From assembly GCA_036171275.1 (NCBI GenBank), contig JAVHQT010000027.1, forward strand, positions 1 through 64,000: a stretch of DNA of 64,000 nt. The letters are read 5' to 3'. A program made the translations under genes and the position numbers. Below the pieces are notes generated by a model, which was not told the origin of the DNA, did not search any database, and saw nothing but the letters and a program-made list of their open reading frames with translations. Shown one piece after another: positions 16,596 through 25,978 of the stretch; the first letter of the stretch is position 1; each line of letters starts with the position of its first letter. The stretch is from PALSA-1006 sp036171275 (GTDB lineage Bacteria; Pseudomonadota; Gammaproteobacteria; Burkholderiales; Gallionellaceae).

Positions 16596-17597
16596 TTACT
16601 TAGCGATGTGACCCACTAAACGCATCAGGTTACAGGTGTAACCATATTCGTTGTCGTACCAAGCAACGACTTTGACAAAGGTAGGATCGAGCGCAATGCC
16701 GGCTTCGGCGTCGAAAACGGATGGTTGAGGGCAACCTCGGAAATCTGTAGACACGACTTTCTGATCTGTAAATCCGAGAACGCCTTTGAGCGGTCCATTT
16801 TCAGAGGCAGCCTTCATTGCCGCTACAATTTCAGGGTAACTAGCAGGTTTATTGAGTTCGACTGTTAAATCAACGACAGATACGTCTGATGTTGGCACAC
16901 GGAATGCCATGCCTGTCAGTTTTTTATTCAGTTCAGGAATAACCACGCCAACTGCTTTTGCGGCGCCGGTTGAAGAAGGAATGATGTTTTCCAAAATTCC
17001 ACGACCACCGCGCCAGTCTTTATTGGAGGGACCATCAACTGTTTTTTGTGTCGCTGTTGCCGCATGAACTGTGGTCATCAAGCCGCGCTTAATCCCAAAA
17101 ACATCGTTTAGCACTTTTGCCACTGGCGCTAGGCCATTGGTGGTGCACGATGCGGCAGATACGATATTTTCACCTTTGTAGCTGTCGTGATTTACGCCAT
17201 ACACAAACATAGGCGTGTCATCTTTGGAAGGAGCGGATTGCACGACTTTTTTTGCACCGGCATTGATGTGTGCCTGGCATGTTTCTTTAGTCAAGAAGAA
17301 ACCCGTGCATTCGATTACAATGTCGGCGCCTACTTCATTCCACTTCAAGTTAGCAGGATCACGTTCCGCCGTTAAGCGAATGTTTTTTCCATTTACCACC
17401 AAGTTATGACCGCTAACGGATACATCCCCGTTAAAACGACCATGCACTGAGTCATATTTCAACATATATGCCAAATAGTCTGGCTCGAGCAAATCGTTAA
17501 TTGCAACCACTTCAATTTCAGGAAAATCTTTAGCAGCAGCACGGAAAACCATACGACCAATACGCCCAAAACCGTTGATACCTACTTTAATTGCCAT
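16596..17597 (-). CDS. gap: Glyceraldehyde-3-phosphate dehydrogenase (type I)
   Basis: Interconverts glyceraldehyde 3-phosphate and 1,3-bisphosphoglycerate. The 333-residue protein has an N-terminal Rossmann fold (KVGINGFGRIGRMVFRAA) and the catalytic Cys in SAASCTTNGLAP, with partner His later in MTTVHAATATQ. Length and motifs are those of classic GapA/CbbG; cofactor preference (NAD or NADP) cannot be settled by eye. It is the second gene of the tkt-gap-pgk-pyk-fba operon, 74 bp after tkt. Confidence 0.97.
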   Translation of the reverse strand: MAIKVGINGFGRIGRMVFRAAAKDFPEIEVVAINDLLEPDYLAYMLKYDSVHGRFNGDVSVSGHNLVVNGKNIRLTAERDPANLKWNEVGADIVIECTGFFLTKETCQAHINAGAKKVVQSAPSKDDTPMFVYGVNHDSYKGENIVSAASCTTNGLAPVAKVLNDVFGIKRGLMTTVHAATATQKTVDGPSNKDWRGGRGILENIIPSSTGAAKAVGVVIPELNKKLTGMAFRVPTSDVSVVDLTVELNKPASYPEIVAAMKAASENGPLKGVLGFTDQKVVSTDFRGCPQPSVFDAEAGIALDPTFVKVVAWYDNEYGYTCNLMRLVGHIAK

Positions 17598-17671
17598 TTT
17601 CTCTCTCCCGTCGTTTATGTTATAAAACTTTTACCACCTTCACTTCGGCTAAAAGCAAAGGAATACCACTT

Positions 17672-19690
17672 TTATGCAATCACTTTTTTCACTGTCTCAA
17701 CTACGTTTTCAACTGTAAAGCCGAAGTGTTTGAATAGTTCTGAGGCGGGAGCGGATTCACCAAAGCAATCCATCCCGATGACCGCACCATCCAGTCCCAC
17801 ATATTTGTACCAGCCGCTAGTTACACCTGCCTCAACCGCAACACGCTTAACCCCTTGAATTAAAACAGAATTTTTGTATTCTTGATCTTGACGATCAAAT
17901 ACATTTGTCGATGGCATCGAAACCACGCGGACGTTTATACCTTCAGCCGCCAAGATAGCTTGCGCCTTAACTGCCAAATCAACTTCTGATCCAGTTGAAA
18001 TAATAATAGCATCCGGCTTGCCGTTTGCAGCCTCAGACAATACATAGCCACCCTTGCGGATATTGGCAATTTGCCCCGCATCTCGTTTTTGAAATTGCAG
18101 GTTTTGGCGACTAAAAATCAGAGTAGAAGGACCGTCCTTACGTTCAACGGCAGCAATCCAGCTCGACACAGATTCAACAGTATCGCATGGACGCCACACT
18201 TCCATGTTAGGAATGTACCGCAGGGTGGCGGTTTGTTCGACTGGTTGATGAGTTGGACCATCTTCTCCCAGACCGATGGAATCATGGGTAAACACATAAA
18301 TCACGCGCTGTTTCATCAATGCAGACATCCGCAATGCGTTGCGTGCATATTCAGAGAACATTAGGAAAGTGCCGCCAAATGGCAACAAGCCCCCGTGCAG
18401 TGCCATGCCGTTCATAATGTGCGACATGCCGAATTCACGCACGCCGTAACTAATGTAATTGCCGGGCTTAGCACCAGAAACATGGTCTGCACCTGGCCAA
18501 TTGGTCAAGTTAGAACCAGTCAAGTCAGCTGAACCACCCAAGAATTCAGGCAGCGCGGGTTGCAAAGCGGTAATCGCATTTTGCGAAGCTTTGCGGGTAG
18601 CGATCGTTTCTGCTTTTGTGTTGATCTGCGCCAATGCAGCAGCGGCGAATTCACTCCAATTTGCCGGCAATTCCCCTTGCATCCGGCGTTCAAATTCTGC
18701 AGCTTCAGCAGGAAATGCGGCACGATAAACGGCAAATTTAGTATTCCATTCGCTTTCAAAAACAGCACCCTTTGCTTTAGCATCCCAGGCAGCGTAAACA
18801 TGCGCTGGAATTTCAAACGGAGGGTAGTTCCAACCGATTCGTGCGCGCGTCGCGGCAATTTCAGCCTCACCCAAAGCAGCACCATGCACATCGTGCGTTC
18901 CTTCTTTGTTTGGAGATCCGGCGCCAATCACCGTTTTGCAGCAAATTAACGTAGGTTTATCTGTCACCGCTTTAGCAGCTTCAATGGCCGCATTGAGCGC
19001 ATCAGGATCATGCCCTTCTACATTCGCAATCACGTGCCAACCATACGCCTCGAAACGTTTGGGCGTATTGTCAGTAAACCAGCCACCCACATGACCATCA
19101 ATTGAAATATCGTTGTCATCCCAGAAAGCCGTCAGCTTGCCCAGACCCCAAGTACCGGCCAACGCGCATGCTTCGTGCGAGATACCTTCCATCATGCAGC
19201 CATCACCCATAAATACGTAGGTACGATGATCAACGATTTCGTGACCGGGTTTGTTAAATTGATGTGCAAGTAATTTTTCTGCCATTGCCATTCCAACAGC
19301 GTTGGTAATCCCCTGACCGAGCGGTCCAGTGGTTGTTTCCACGCCGACGGTATAACCATATTCCGGATGTCCGGGTGTTTTGGAGTGCATTTGACGGAAA
19401 CGTTTCAACTCGTCCATGGGCAAGTCGTAACCGGTCAAATGTAATAACGCGTATATCAGCATCGAACCATGGCCATTCGATTGAACGAAACGATCACGAT
19501 TAGCCCATTTCGGATTAGTTGGATTGTGACGCAGATGGCGATTCCAAAGAACTTCAGCAATTTCCGCCATACCCATTGGCGCACCAGGGTGACCGGAATT
19601 TGCTTTTTGTACCGCATCCATTGCGAGTGCACGAATTGCACCAGTTACATCGTTAAATTTGGGGGGTTTTACATTACGCGCCACATCCAT
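17672..19690 (-). CDS. tkt: Transketolase
   Basis: Thiamine-diphosphate enzyme moving two-carbon ketol units in the pentose-phosphate and Calvin cycles. The 672-residue protein has ANSGHPGAPMGMAEIAEVLW at its N-terminus, the ThDP/Mg motif (GDGCMMEGIS with a following N at WDDNDISIDG), and the pyrimidine-domain segment THDSIGLGEDGPTHQPVE. It is the first gene of the carbon operon; a perfect AGGAGG (19698-19703, minus strand) lies seven bases before the ATG, predicting strong translation. The 120 bp upstream should hold the operon promoter. Confidence 0.97.
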   Translation of the reverse strand: MDVARNVKPPKFNDVTGAIRALAMDAVQKANSGHPGAPMGMAEIAEVLWNRHLRHNPTNPKWANRDRFVQSNGHGSMLIYALLHLTGYDLPMDELKRFRQMHSKTPGHPEYGYTVGVETTTGPLGQGITNAVGMAMAEKLLAHQFNKPGHEIVDHRTYVFMGDGCMMEGISHEACALAGTWGLGKLTAFWDDNDISIDGHVGGWFTDNTPKRFEAYGWHVIANVEGHDPDALNAAIEAAKAVTDKPTLICCKTVIGAGSPNKEGTHDVHGAALGEAEIAATRARIGWNYPPFEIPAHVYAAWDAKAKGAVFESEWNTKFAVYRAAFPAEAAEFERRMQGELPANWSEFAAAALAQINTKAETIATRKASQNAITALQPALPEFLGGSADLTGSNLTNWPGADHVSGAKPGNYISYGVREFGMSHIMNGMALHGGLLPFGGTFLMFSEYARNALRMSALMKQRVIYVFTHDSIGLGEDGPTHQPVEQTATLRYIPNMEVWRPCDTVESVSSWIAAVERKDGPSTLIFSRQNLQFQKRDAGQIANIRKGGYVLSEAANGKPDAIIISTGSEVDLAVKAQAILAAEGINVRVVSMPSTNVFDRQDQEYKNSVLIQGVKRVAVEAGVTSGWYKYVGLDGAVIGMDCFGESAPASELFKHFGFTVENVVETVKKVIA

Positions 19691-19810
19691 TTTCCAGCCT
19701 CCTAAGAAACATCCCGAATATCGGTTTGGTTAATTACTTATAAAATTTGAACAGAACTGATTATGCCGCAGTGAATTGTTTAGGGCAACACCACAATGCG
19801 AACAATCTTT

Positions 19811-20443
19811 TTATTCACCCAGTTCCGTGGTTTTTTTTAAGGTTTTGACGCCCAGATATTTTAATTTACGGTACAAATGCGTGCGCTCCAGCCCAACTTT
19901 TTCCGCCAAGCGCGTGATATTTCCATTTTCTTTCTCCAATTGAAACGTAAAGTAAACGCTTTCAAAATAATCTTTCACTTCTTTATAGGGCAAATCCAGA
20001 GGTAAACCAACCATTGTCATGCCCGCTTTATCAATTTGCTCATGCTGAATCACCGGCGCAGGGACAGCAGGCAAGCCTTGCTGTAGATATTTCTCAACCG
20101 TGCGCAGTAGTTTTTTTAACGCGACCGGTTTTTCTAAAAAATCAACCGCGCCCACCCGCATTGCCTCTAAAGCCGTTTCGATTGTGCCGTGCCCTGACAT
20201 CATAATCACGGGCATGGTCAATAACTGTTGCGCATGCCACTCTTTTAACAAAGTTAAGCCATCTGTCTCCGCCATCCAAATATCTAACAATACGACATCA
20301 GGCTGGCGATTTAAGCGAAATTTGCGTGCCTGATCGGCATTTTCAGCCAAATGCACTTGATAACCCTCGTCAAATAGAATTTCATACAACAATTCTCGGA
20401 TGCCGATTTCATCGTCCACCACCAAAATATGTTTACTAGGCAT
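19811..20443 (-). CDS. ntrX: NtrX-like response regulator without AAA+ domain (receiver + Fis HTH)
   Basis: The 210-residue regulator has a receiver domain at residues 5-120 (acidic pair DD at 10-11, phosphoacceptor Asp54 in VVLLDIW, MMSGHGT, and the Lys in FLEKPV). A linker of about 40 residues follows. A C-terminal Fis-type helix-turn-helix (ITRLAEKVGLERTHLYRKLK) resembles the end of NtrX. The central sigma-54-activating ATPase of canonical NtrX (about 240 residues) is absent with no sign of frameshift. It should therefore bind DNA but not drive sigma-54 promoters. Its ATG overlaps the ntrY stop codon (TAATG). Confidence 0.85.
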   Translation of the reverse strand: MPSKHILVVDDEIGIRELLYEILFDEGYQVHLAENADQARKFRLNRQPDVVLLDIWMAETDGLTLLKEWHAQQLLTMPVIMMSGHGTIETALEAMRVGAVDFLEKPVALKKLLRTVEKYLQQGLPAVPAPVIQHEQIDKAGMTMVGLPLDLPYKEVKDYFESVYFTFQLEKENGNITRLAEKVGLERTHLYRKLKYLGVKTLKKTTELGE

Positions 20444-22572
20444 TAACTGTTACGCTTTTCCAAATAAAGCGGAATAGTAACTTTTGCTTCTGTTCCGCCA
20501 TTAAAACCGTTAATAATCAATATGTTACCACCATGCTCTTCCATAATTTTTTTAACAATCGCTAAACCCAAACCCGTCCCTTTAGCTTTGGTGGTCATAT
20601 AGGGTTCAAAAATCCGGTTCAAAATATTTTCCTGAATTCCGGGCCCGTTATCAGTCACTGTCAGATGAAATTCTCGCTCATTACTCTCGGTCATTAGCAC
20701 AATTTGAGCGTCGGCAATCTGCTGCACGGCTTCCTCAGCGTTGCGCAATAAATTATGAACCACCTGCCTTAAGCGCGTTGAATCTCCCAAAACTTGATCA
20801 TTTTTCGCATTTAATGCCAGGGTTATCTGCACGTTATTTGTTTCATAAAGTCCCATCACCTCGTTCAGTAATGGATGCATTGCTAAAGGCATAAAAGTAG
20901 GTGCGGAAGCGCGCGCATAATCGGCAAAATCAGCCACCATATTTTTCATCGCAGCGACTTGACTGACAATGGTTTGCGTGGCTCGCGCCAGCAAATTTGC
21001 ATCGGCGGGATCGAGTTTGTCCGCTAATTTATATTGCAAACGCTCGGCTGAGAGTTGTATCGGCGTGAGCGGATTCTTAATTTCATGCGCCAACCGGCGT
21101 GCCACTTCGCCCCAAGCGGCGTGGCGCTCGGCTTGCAATAAATGCGTGACATCATCAAAAACAATGATATGGCTATTGTCACTTGCCGTATTCAGCCGCG
21201 TTCCTCTGAGTAACAACATTTGATCGCCATTTTTACTTAAACGTCCAATTTGTTTATGCCATTCTGTTTTAGAAAAATCAGACGTTGCGCTGACCACCGC
21301 ATCCACAAAAGGACGAAACAAAAAATGCGCTTTTGCAATGGTTGACAAGTCGGTTCCATTAAATTGCCGAAGTGGTAAATCTAAAATATGTTCGGCAATC
21401 ACATTCGCCAACCGCAGTTGCAAGCGCTCATTCACCACAATCACGCCTGAAGACAGATGCGTCAAAATGCTTTCCAAGTAGGCTTTTGCCGTTGCCACTT
21501 CACCTTGCTGCTGCTCGGTTAGCTTTTTTGCTTCCGCCAATTGAAAAATCATCTGGTTAAACAAACCGGTTAAGCCGCCCAATTCATCCTGACTTTGCAC
21601 CGGATATCGGCCGGAAAAATTACCTTGCGCAACGGCACGCGTTCCATCTGCCAACGCCGCCAAAGGCGCACTTAAGCGCCCACTAAAATAGAATGCTGCC
21701 GAGACGGCGCTGAGCAAAACAATCAACAAAGACAAGGTCAAAGTCACGCTATACAAGCGTTTTAATCCTAAGCGCGACAAGGTTAATTCTTGATAATCGC
21801 GATACACCGCTTGCACCGTTTCGACATCCTTAGAAAACTGCGGTGGCACGGGCTGAATGAATTGCAAAATGCGCACCTCTTTTGGCAGTGTTTCCGAGCG
21901 AATGGGAATCAGAACCCTGAGGATTAGCTGGCTATCCGACACGGCATCGACCACGCTGTAAGCACCACTTTGTTGCGCCTCTTGCAAAACAGAGGTTAAA
22001 GGAATTTGGCGTGGTGACTGCTGATCTTGCGTCGCAAAACTCAATAATTTTCCACTCAAACTAAAAACCGCCGCTTCTTGCGCATCGGCGCGATCAATAA
22101 AGCGCGACAAGGTGGCGGCATGACGTTTAGGTGACTGTTCCGCCAAAATCAGCGCCATTAAACGGGTTTTTTTAGTCAGCTCACTCAAGCTCATTTCCAG
22201 GGAGTTTCGACCCAGGTTTAACCCCCCTTCCAAGGCGCTTTCGACACGAATATCAAACCAGGTTTCGATACTTTTGCCAATAAACTGCACCGAAATCCCA
22301 TACACCAGCAAACCCGGCAAAATCGCAATCAGCGAAAAGAATATCGTCAGGCGCAACATCAATTTTGCGCCAAACACTTTATTTTTTAATTTCTGCCTGA
22401 GCTGCCAAAGTTGATACGCCACCAAAGCAGCCAAAGCGAGCGTTAAGACGACCGTTAAAATCCATAAACTTGAGTAATGATGCGAAAAAAGCGCGGTATT
22501 TGCACTGGCACTAGAGAGCATATATAACAATGCAACTCCAATTACCCCCGAAAAGAAAATGAAATACTTCAT
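20443..22572 (-). CDS. ntrY: NtrY-like membrane sensor histidine kinase
   Basis: The 709-residue kinase has two N-terminal membrane helices, a third near residue 75, a periplasmic sensor region and a fourth helix near 290. A HAMP domain (GNFSGRYPVQSQDELGGL), a PAS-like region and HisKA with the phospho-His in RRLAHEIKNPLTPIQLSAER follow. The HATPase domain has N (LLRNAEEAV), G1 (DNGPGI) and G2 (KGTGLGLAIV) boxes. This is the NtrY layout. The partner regulator overlaps its stop codon; DUF4390 lies just upstream with a 4-bp overlap. NtrY homologues sense nitrogen or redox status, but the signal is not readable here. Confidence 0.92.
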   Translation of the reverse strand: MKYFIFFSGVIGVALLYMLSSASANTALFSHHYSSLWILTVVLTLALAALVAYQLWQLRQKLKNKVFGAKLMLRLTIFFSLIAILPGLLVYGISVQFIGKSIETWFDIRVESALEGGLNLGRNSLEMSLSELTKKTRLMALILAEQSPKRHAATLSRFIDRADAQEAAVFSLSGKLLSFATQDQQSPRQIPLTSVLQEAQQSGAYSVVDAVSDSQLILRVLIPIRSETLPKEVRILQFIQPVPPQFSKDVETVQAVYRDYQELTLSRLGLKRLYSVTLTLSLLIVLLSAVSAAFYFSGRLSAPLAALADGTRAVAQGNFSGRYPVQSQDELGGLTGLFNQMIFQLAEAKKLTEQQQGEVATAKAYLESILTHLSSGVIVVNERLQLRLANVIAEHILDLPLRQFNGTDLSTIAKAHFLFRPFVDAVVSATSDFSKTEWHKQIGRLSKNGDQMLLLRGTRLNTASDNSHIIVFDDVTHLLQAERHAAWGEVARRLAHEIKNPLTPIQLSAERLQYKLADKLDPADANLLARATQTIVSQVAAMKNMVADFADYARASAPTFMPLAMHPLLNEVMGLYETNNVQITLALNAKNDQVLGDSTRLRQVVHNLLRNAEEAVQQIADAQIVLMTESNEREFHLTVTDNGPGIQENILNRIFEPYMTTKAKGTGLGLAIVKKIMEEHGGNILIINGFNGGTEAKVTIPLYLEKRNS

Positions 22573-23195
22573 GGCACTACGCTCGGCAAACGCCCCGAAA
22601 GATCAACCGTCCACTGATCAGGTTCGGAATCTAAAACCCAATCACTATTGGTTAAAGCAGTGACCTGCAAGGGCTTGGGTAGTTGCGCAATATCTAAACG
22701 CATATGGGCTTTTGCCCTAAAACTTTTCTGAACATTCAGCCATTGCGCAATATGGCCCGAGCTTTGTTCAACCTCGCTAGCTGGCAACATAACAATCGTT
22801 TGATAACCCAAAACCCGTAACGCGCTCTGCAAATTTTGAAAACCCTGAAACAAAGTCCCACGCGAAATTCGAAATTGTCGCGTTAGTGCATTGTAATAAA
22901 GCTTGGTATTTTGAGCCGTTTCAATCACCACCGCATCGGACCAATACCACCGTGAACGGGTAATTGTTAATTCGCTGACAAAGTTAAGTACAACGCCATG
23001 TGTCAGCGCCTCTTCCACCACACGCGGTAAAATAATTTTGTAGTCCGCGCTGATTTCATAACCATTTTCGACTGCGCGCATTTCCGTCTTAACCAGCGAA
23101 ATACCTTCCGCATAAACGGTCGCAGTCACGGTGCATAAACACAGTGCAAAAAATAATTTCTTAATATAATCAAGCACTTTTTTGCAAGAGCGCAT
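22569..23195 (-). CDS. DUF4390 secreted protein
   Basis: About 208 residues with an N-terminal signal peptide (IKKLFFALCLCTVTATVYAEG) and a mature part matching the DUF4390 family, seen as RSRWYWSD followed by LYYNALTRQFRIS. Family members sit between rsmB and ntrY in many Betaproteobacteria, and their function is unknown; the conserved position suggests a link to NtrY signalling in the periplasm. The start is uncertain: ATG at 23195 is used here, while ATG 23219 and GTG 23177 are alternatives. The gene overlaps both neighbours. Confidence 0.8.
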   Translation of the reverse strand: MRSCKKVLDYIKKLFFALCLCTVTATVYAEGISLVKTEMRAVENGYEISADYKIILPRVVEEALTHGVVLNFVSELTITRSRWYWSDAVVIETAQNTKLYYNALTRQFRISRGTLFQGFQNLQSALRVLGYQTIVMLPASEVEQSSGHIAQWLNVQKSFRAKAHMRLDIAQLPKPLQVTALTNSDWVLDSEPDQWTVDLSGRLPSVVP

Positions 23196-24435
23196 AAAAG
23201 AAACCATCGTGTTGCGCATCAGGCAACAATTGACCAGAGGGCAAATCGGGCAAGACTAGCTGCACTGCATCGGCATGTTTTGCTAAAAATTCCGCCACCA
23301 CCAACTGATTTTCACGCGGGAAAATAGAGCAAGTGGCGTACAACAAGCGCCCGCCCTCCGCCAATAACGGCCATAACGCCTGCAAAATTTGACTTTGTTG
23401 TTGGGCAAAACGCTCAATATCGGACGGACGACGCAGCCATTTAATATCGGGATGACGGCGCACCACCCCCGATGCAGAACACGGGACATCCGCCAAAATG
23501 CGCTGAAAGTGTTGCCCGTCCCACCAGTCGGCCGGTGTTGCTGCGTCGCCACAAACCAAGCGCGCTTTCAACTTAAGCCGCTGCAAATTCTCTGCCACCC
23601 TTGCCAGTCGTGCCTCATCTTTATCCAACGCCAACAAATCTAAATTCGCCAATTCCAGCAGATGCGCGGTTTTGCCGCCCGGCGCGGCACACGCATCCAG
23701 CACGCGCATTCCATCCGTCGCCGCCAAAAAATAGGCAGCATATTGCGCGCCCGCATCTTGAACCGACACCTCACCGTCAAAAAATCCGGGTAATTTGTCC
23801 ACCGTTAACGCTTGCGTCAAGCGCAACGCATTCTGTCCAATCTGCTCAGCTGAAATAGAAAAAAATATCAATGAATTCAGGTACTTATCTAAATTTGTCT
23901 GCCGCTGATTCACGCGCAAGGTCATGGGTGGATGTTGATTGCCCGCTTCAAAAATCGCCGCAGCTTGCGCCGGATAATGCGTTTTGACCGCCGCAATCCA
24001 CCAGTCAGGATAAGAATAACGGCCACTTTCCGTTGTCGCTGCTTGAGCTAATAACGCCGTCTGCTGACGCAAAAAATTGCGTAATACACCATTCACCAAG
24101 CCACCCGCGGCAGGATTAATGTTTTTTGCCGCCATCACCGCGTGATTCACCACCGCGTGTCCGGCAGCTTTGCTGTGTTGCAACTGATACAACGCCACCA
24201 GCAGCAAATCGCGCAAGGGCGCATCTTTCAATGGCTTGGTCAGCAAAGCGTTTAACACAGCATTCAGTTGCCCATAAAAACGCAGCGTGCCGTAACACAA
24301 ATCTTGCAAGGCGCCGCGTTGCTGTGGCGACCAAGCGTTGTGTTGACGCAAAGCTGTATTTAGTCGTTGATTTAAGTTTTGTCCAGCAAGGACTTGCCCG
24401 ACGATTTGTGCTGCAAATGGTTGAATATATTTCAT
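23170..24435 (-). CDS. rsmB: 16S rRNA (cytosine-967-C5)-methyltransferase (RsmB)
   Basis: S-adenosylmethionine-dependent methylation of C967 in 16S rRNA. The 421-residue protein has an N-terminal NusB-like RNA-binding domain (about 1-135) and a C-terminal Rossmann methyltransferase with SAM motif LDACAAPGGKTAHL. The two catalytic cysteines are in ADVPCSASGV and LLYATCSIF. The ATG overlaps the fmt stop codon (TAATG), indicating translational coupling in def-fmt-rsmB. Confidence 0.95.
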   Translation of the reverse strand: MKYIQPFAAQIVGQVLAGQNLNQRLNTALRQHNAWSPQQRGALQDLCYGTLRFYGQLNAVLNALLTKPLKDAPLRDLLLVALYQLQHSKAAGHAVVNHAVMAAKNINPAAGGLVNGVLRNFLRQQTALLAQAATTESGRYSYPDWWIAAVKTHYPAQAAAIFEAGNQHPPMTLRVNQRQTNLDKYLNSLIFFSISAEQIGQNALRLTQALTVDKLPGFFDGEVSVQDAGAQYAAYFLAATDGMRVLDACAAPGGKTAHLLELANLDLLALDKDEARLARVAENLQRLKLKARLVCGDAATPADWWDGQHFQRILADVPCSASGVVRRHPDIKWLRRPSDIERFAQQQSQILQALWPLLAEGGRLLYATCSIFPRENQLVVAEFLAKHADAVQLVLPDLPSGQLLPDAQHDGFFYALLQKSA

Positions 24436-25364
24436 TATTTAGAGCCGAACCTAGCACCAATTTGCAGTGGAAAACTTTGCAAAAAAGCATTCACCGGCAA
24501 GGCTTTAGCATTCGGTTTTTGCAACACCTCTAAGCGCAACACGCCTTCACCGCACGCCACACACAGCGTATTTTTGTCCAGCGCCAGCACCGTGCCCGGT
24601 ACGCCAGAACCTGTGTCCACACTCGCTTGCCAAATTTTGAGCGGCGTGCCATTAAAATGTGTGCTGGCAACCGGAAACGGTTGATAGGCGCGAATCGCGC
24701 GCGCTAATTCTGCCGCCGGACGCGTCCAATCTAATTGTGCTTCTTCTTTACTCAGTTTGGCGGCGTAACTAGCGAATTGATTATCTTGTGCCACTGCGCT
24801 CAGTTGCGCGTTTTCTAATTGACGCAAGGCTTGCACAATGCTGCTCGCGCCCAAAGTTGCCAAGGTGTCGTGCAAAGTTTCCGCCGTGTCTTGTGGACCG
24901 ATTGGACAGGTTTTTTTCAGCAAAATATCACCGGTATCCAAGCCGACATCCATTTGCATAATGGTCACGCCAGTTTCCGCGTCGCCCGCCAGAATGGCGC
25001 GTTGAATCGGTGCGGCTCCGCGCCAGCGCGGCAAAAGCGACGCGTGAATATTCAGGCAACCTAAACGCGGCGCTTGCAATACCGTCGCCGGCAAAATTAA
25101 ACCGTAAGCAGCGACCACCATCACATCGGCTTTTAGCGCAAGAAGTTGCTGTTGAATGACCTCATCTTTGAGCGAAACGGGTTGCAGGACCGGCAACTTA
25201 TGCTGCAACGCCAGTTGTTTCACCGCGCTAGGCTTGAGTTGCATGCCGCGTCCCGATGGTCGATCTGGTTGCGTCAGTACCGCCAGCACTGCAAATTGCT
25301 GTTCGATTAAAGCGGCTAAGGCGTGTGCCGCAAACGGCGGCGTACCGGCAAAAATAATTTTCAA
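24435..25364 (-). CDS. fmt: Methionyl-tRNA formyltransferase
   Basis: Formylates initiator Met-tRNA using 10-formyl-THF. The 309-residue protein starts MKIIFAGTPPFAAHAL and contains the formyltransferase core NIHASLLPRWRGAAPIQRAI with catalytic Asn/His, and the Asp in VGLDTGDIL. A C-terminal tRNA-binding OB domain follows. It is 12 bp downstream of def, the usual pairing with the enzyme that removes the formyl group. Confidence 0.97.
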   Translation of the reverse strand: MKIIFAGTPPFAAHALAALIEQQFAVLAVLTQPDRPSGRGMQLKPSAVKQLALQHKLPVLQPVSLKDEVIQQQLLALKADVMVVAAYGLILPATVLQAPRLGCLNIHASLLPRWRGAAPIQRAILAGDAETGVTIMQMDVGLDTGDILLKKTCPIGPQDTAETLHDTLATLGASSIVQALRQLENAQLSAVAQDNQFASYAAKLSKEEAQLDWTRPAAELARAIRAYQPFPVASTHFNGTPLKIWQASVDTGSGVPGTVLALDKNTLCVACGEGVLRLEVLQKPNAKALPVNAFLQSFPLQIGARFGSK

Positions 25365-25376
25365 AGGGAGCTCAAT

Positions 25377-25880
25377 TTATAAAGTTTCGCGCAAGCGTTT
25401 TTTCAGCTTATTGCGGATACGTGTTTGTTTTAAGTGCGAAAGATGCTCGACAAATACCTTGCCGATGAGGTGGTCCATTTCATGTTGAATGCACACCGAC
25501 AACAACCCCTCCGCGTCTAAACTAAAGCGCTCGCCTGCTAAATTAAGCGCACTGACCGTCACTTTTTCGGCGCGTGGCACTTTGTCATAAATGCCCGGCA
25601 CGGATAAGCAACCTTCTTCGCATTTGTTTTCACCTGTACGGGCGATAATTTCAGGATTAATTAGCACCAATAAATCATCATGCGTCTCAGAAACATCAAT
25701 CACAATAATTTGCTGATGCACGTCCAGCTGCGTCGCCGCCAGCCCGACACCGGGCGCGTCGTACATGGTTTCCGCCATATCGGCCACCAATTTTTGCACG
25801 GCTAGGTCGATAACAAGCACGGGTTGCGCAATTTTATGTAAGCGCGAATCGGGGTACTGCAAAATTTTAAGGATAGCCAT
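25377..25880 (-). CDS. def: Peptide deformylase
   Basis: Removes the N-formyl group from nascent proteins. The 167-residue protein holds all three metal-site motifs: GVGLAATQ, EGCLSVP (Cys ligand) and QHEMDHL (two His ligands and catalytic Glu). It is the first gene of the minus-strand def-fmt-rsmB block and is divergent from the LysM gene across a 98-bp gap that should hold both promoters. Confidence 0.97.
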   Translation of the reverse strand: MAILKILQYPDSRLHKIAQPVLVIDLAVQKLVADMAETMYDAPGVGLAATQLDVHQQIIVIDVSETHDDLLVLINPEIIARTGENKCEEGCLSVPGIYDKVPRAEKVTVSALNLAGERFSLDAEGLLSVCIQHEMDHLIGKVFVEHLSHLKQTRIRNKLKKRLRETL

Positions 25881-25978
25881 AAATGCTTGAAATACTTGCT
25901 AATTAAAGTCAGTCAATGCAAAATTTAAACGCGAGTGCACGGTTTGCACCGCTTTTTTAATTTTTTGCCGGGGGTTTC

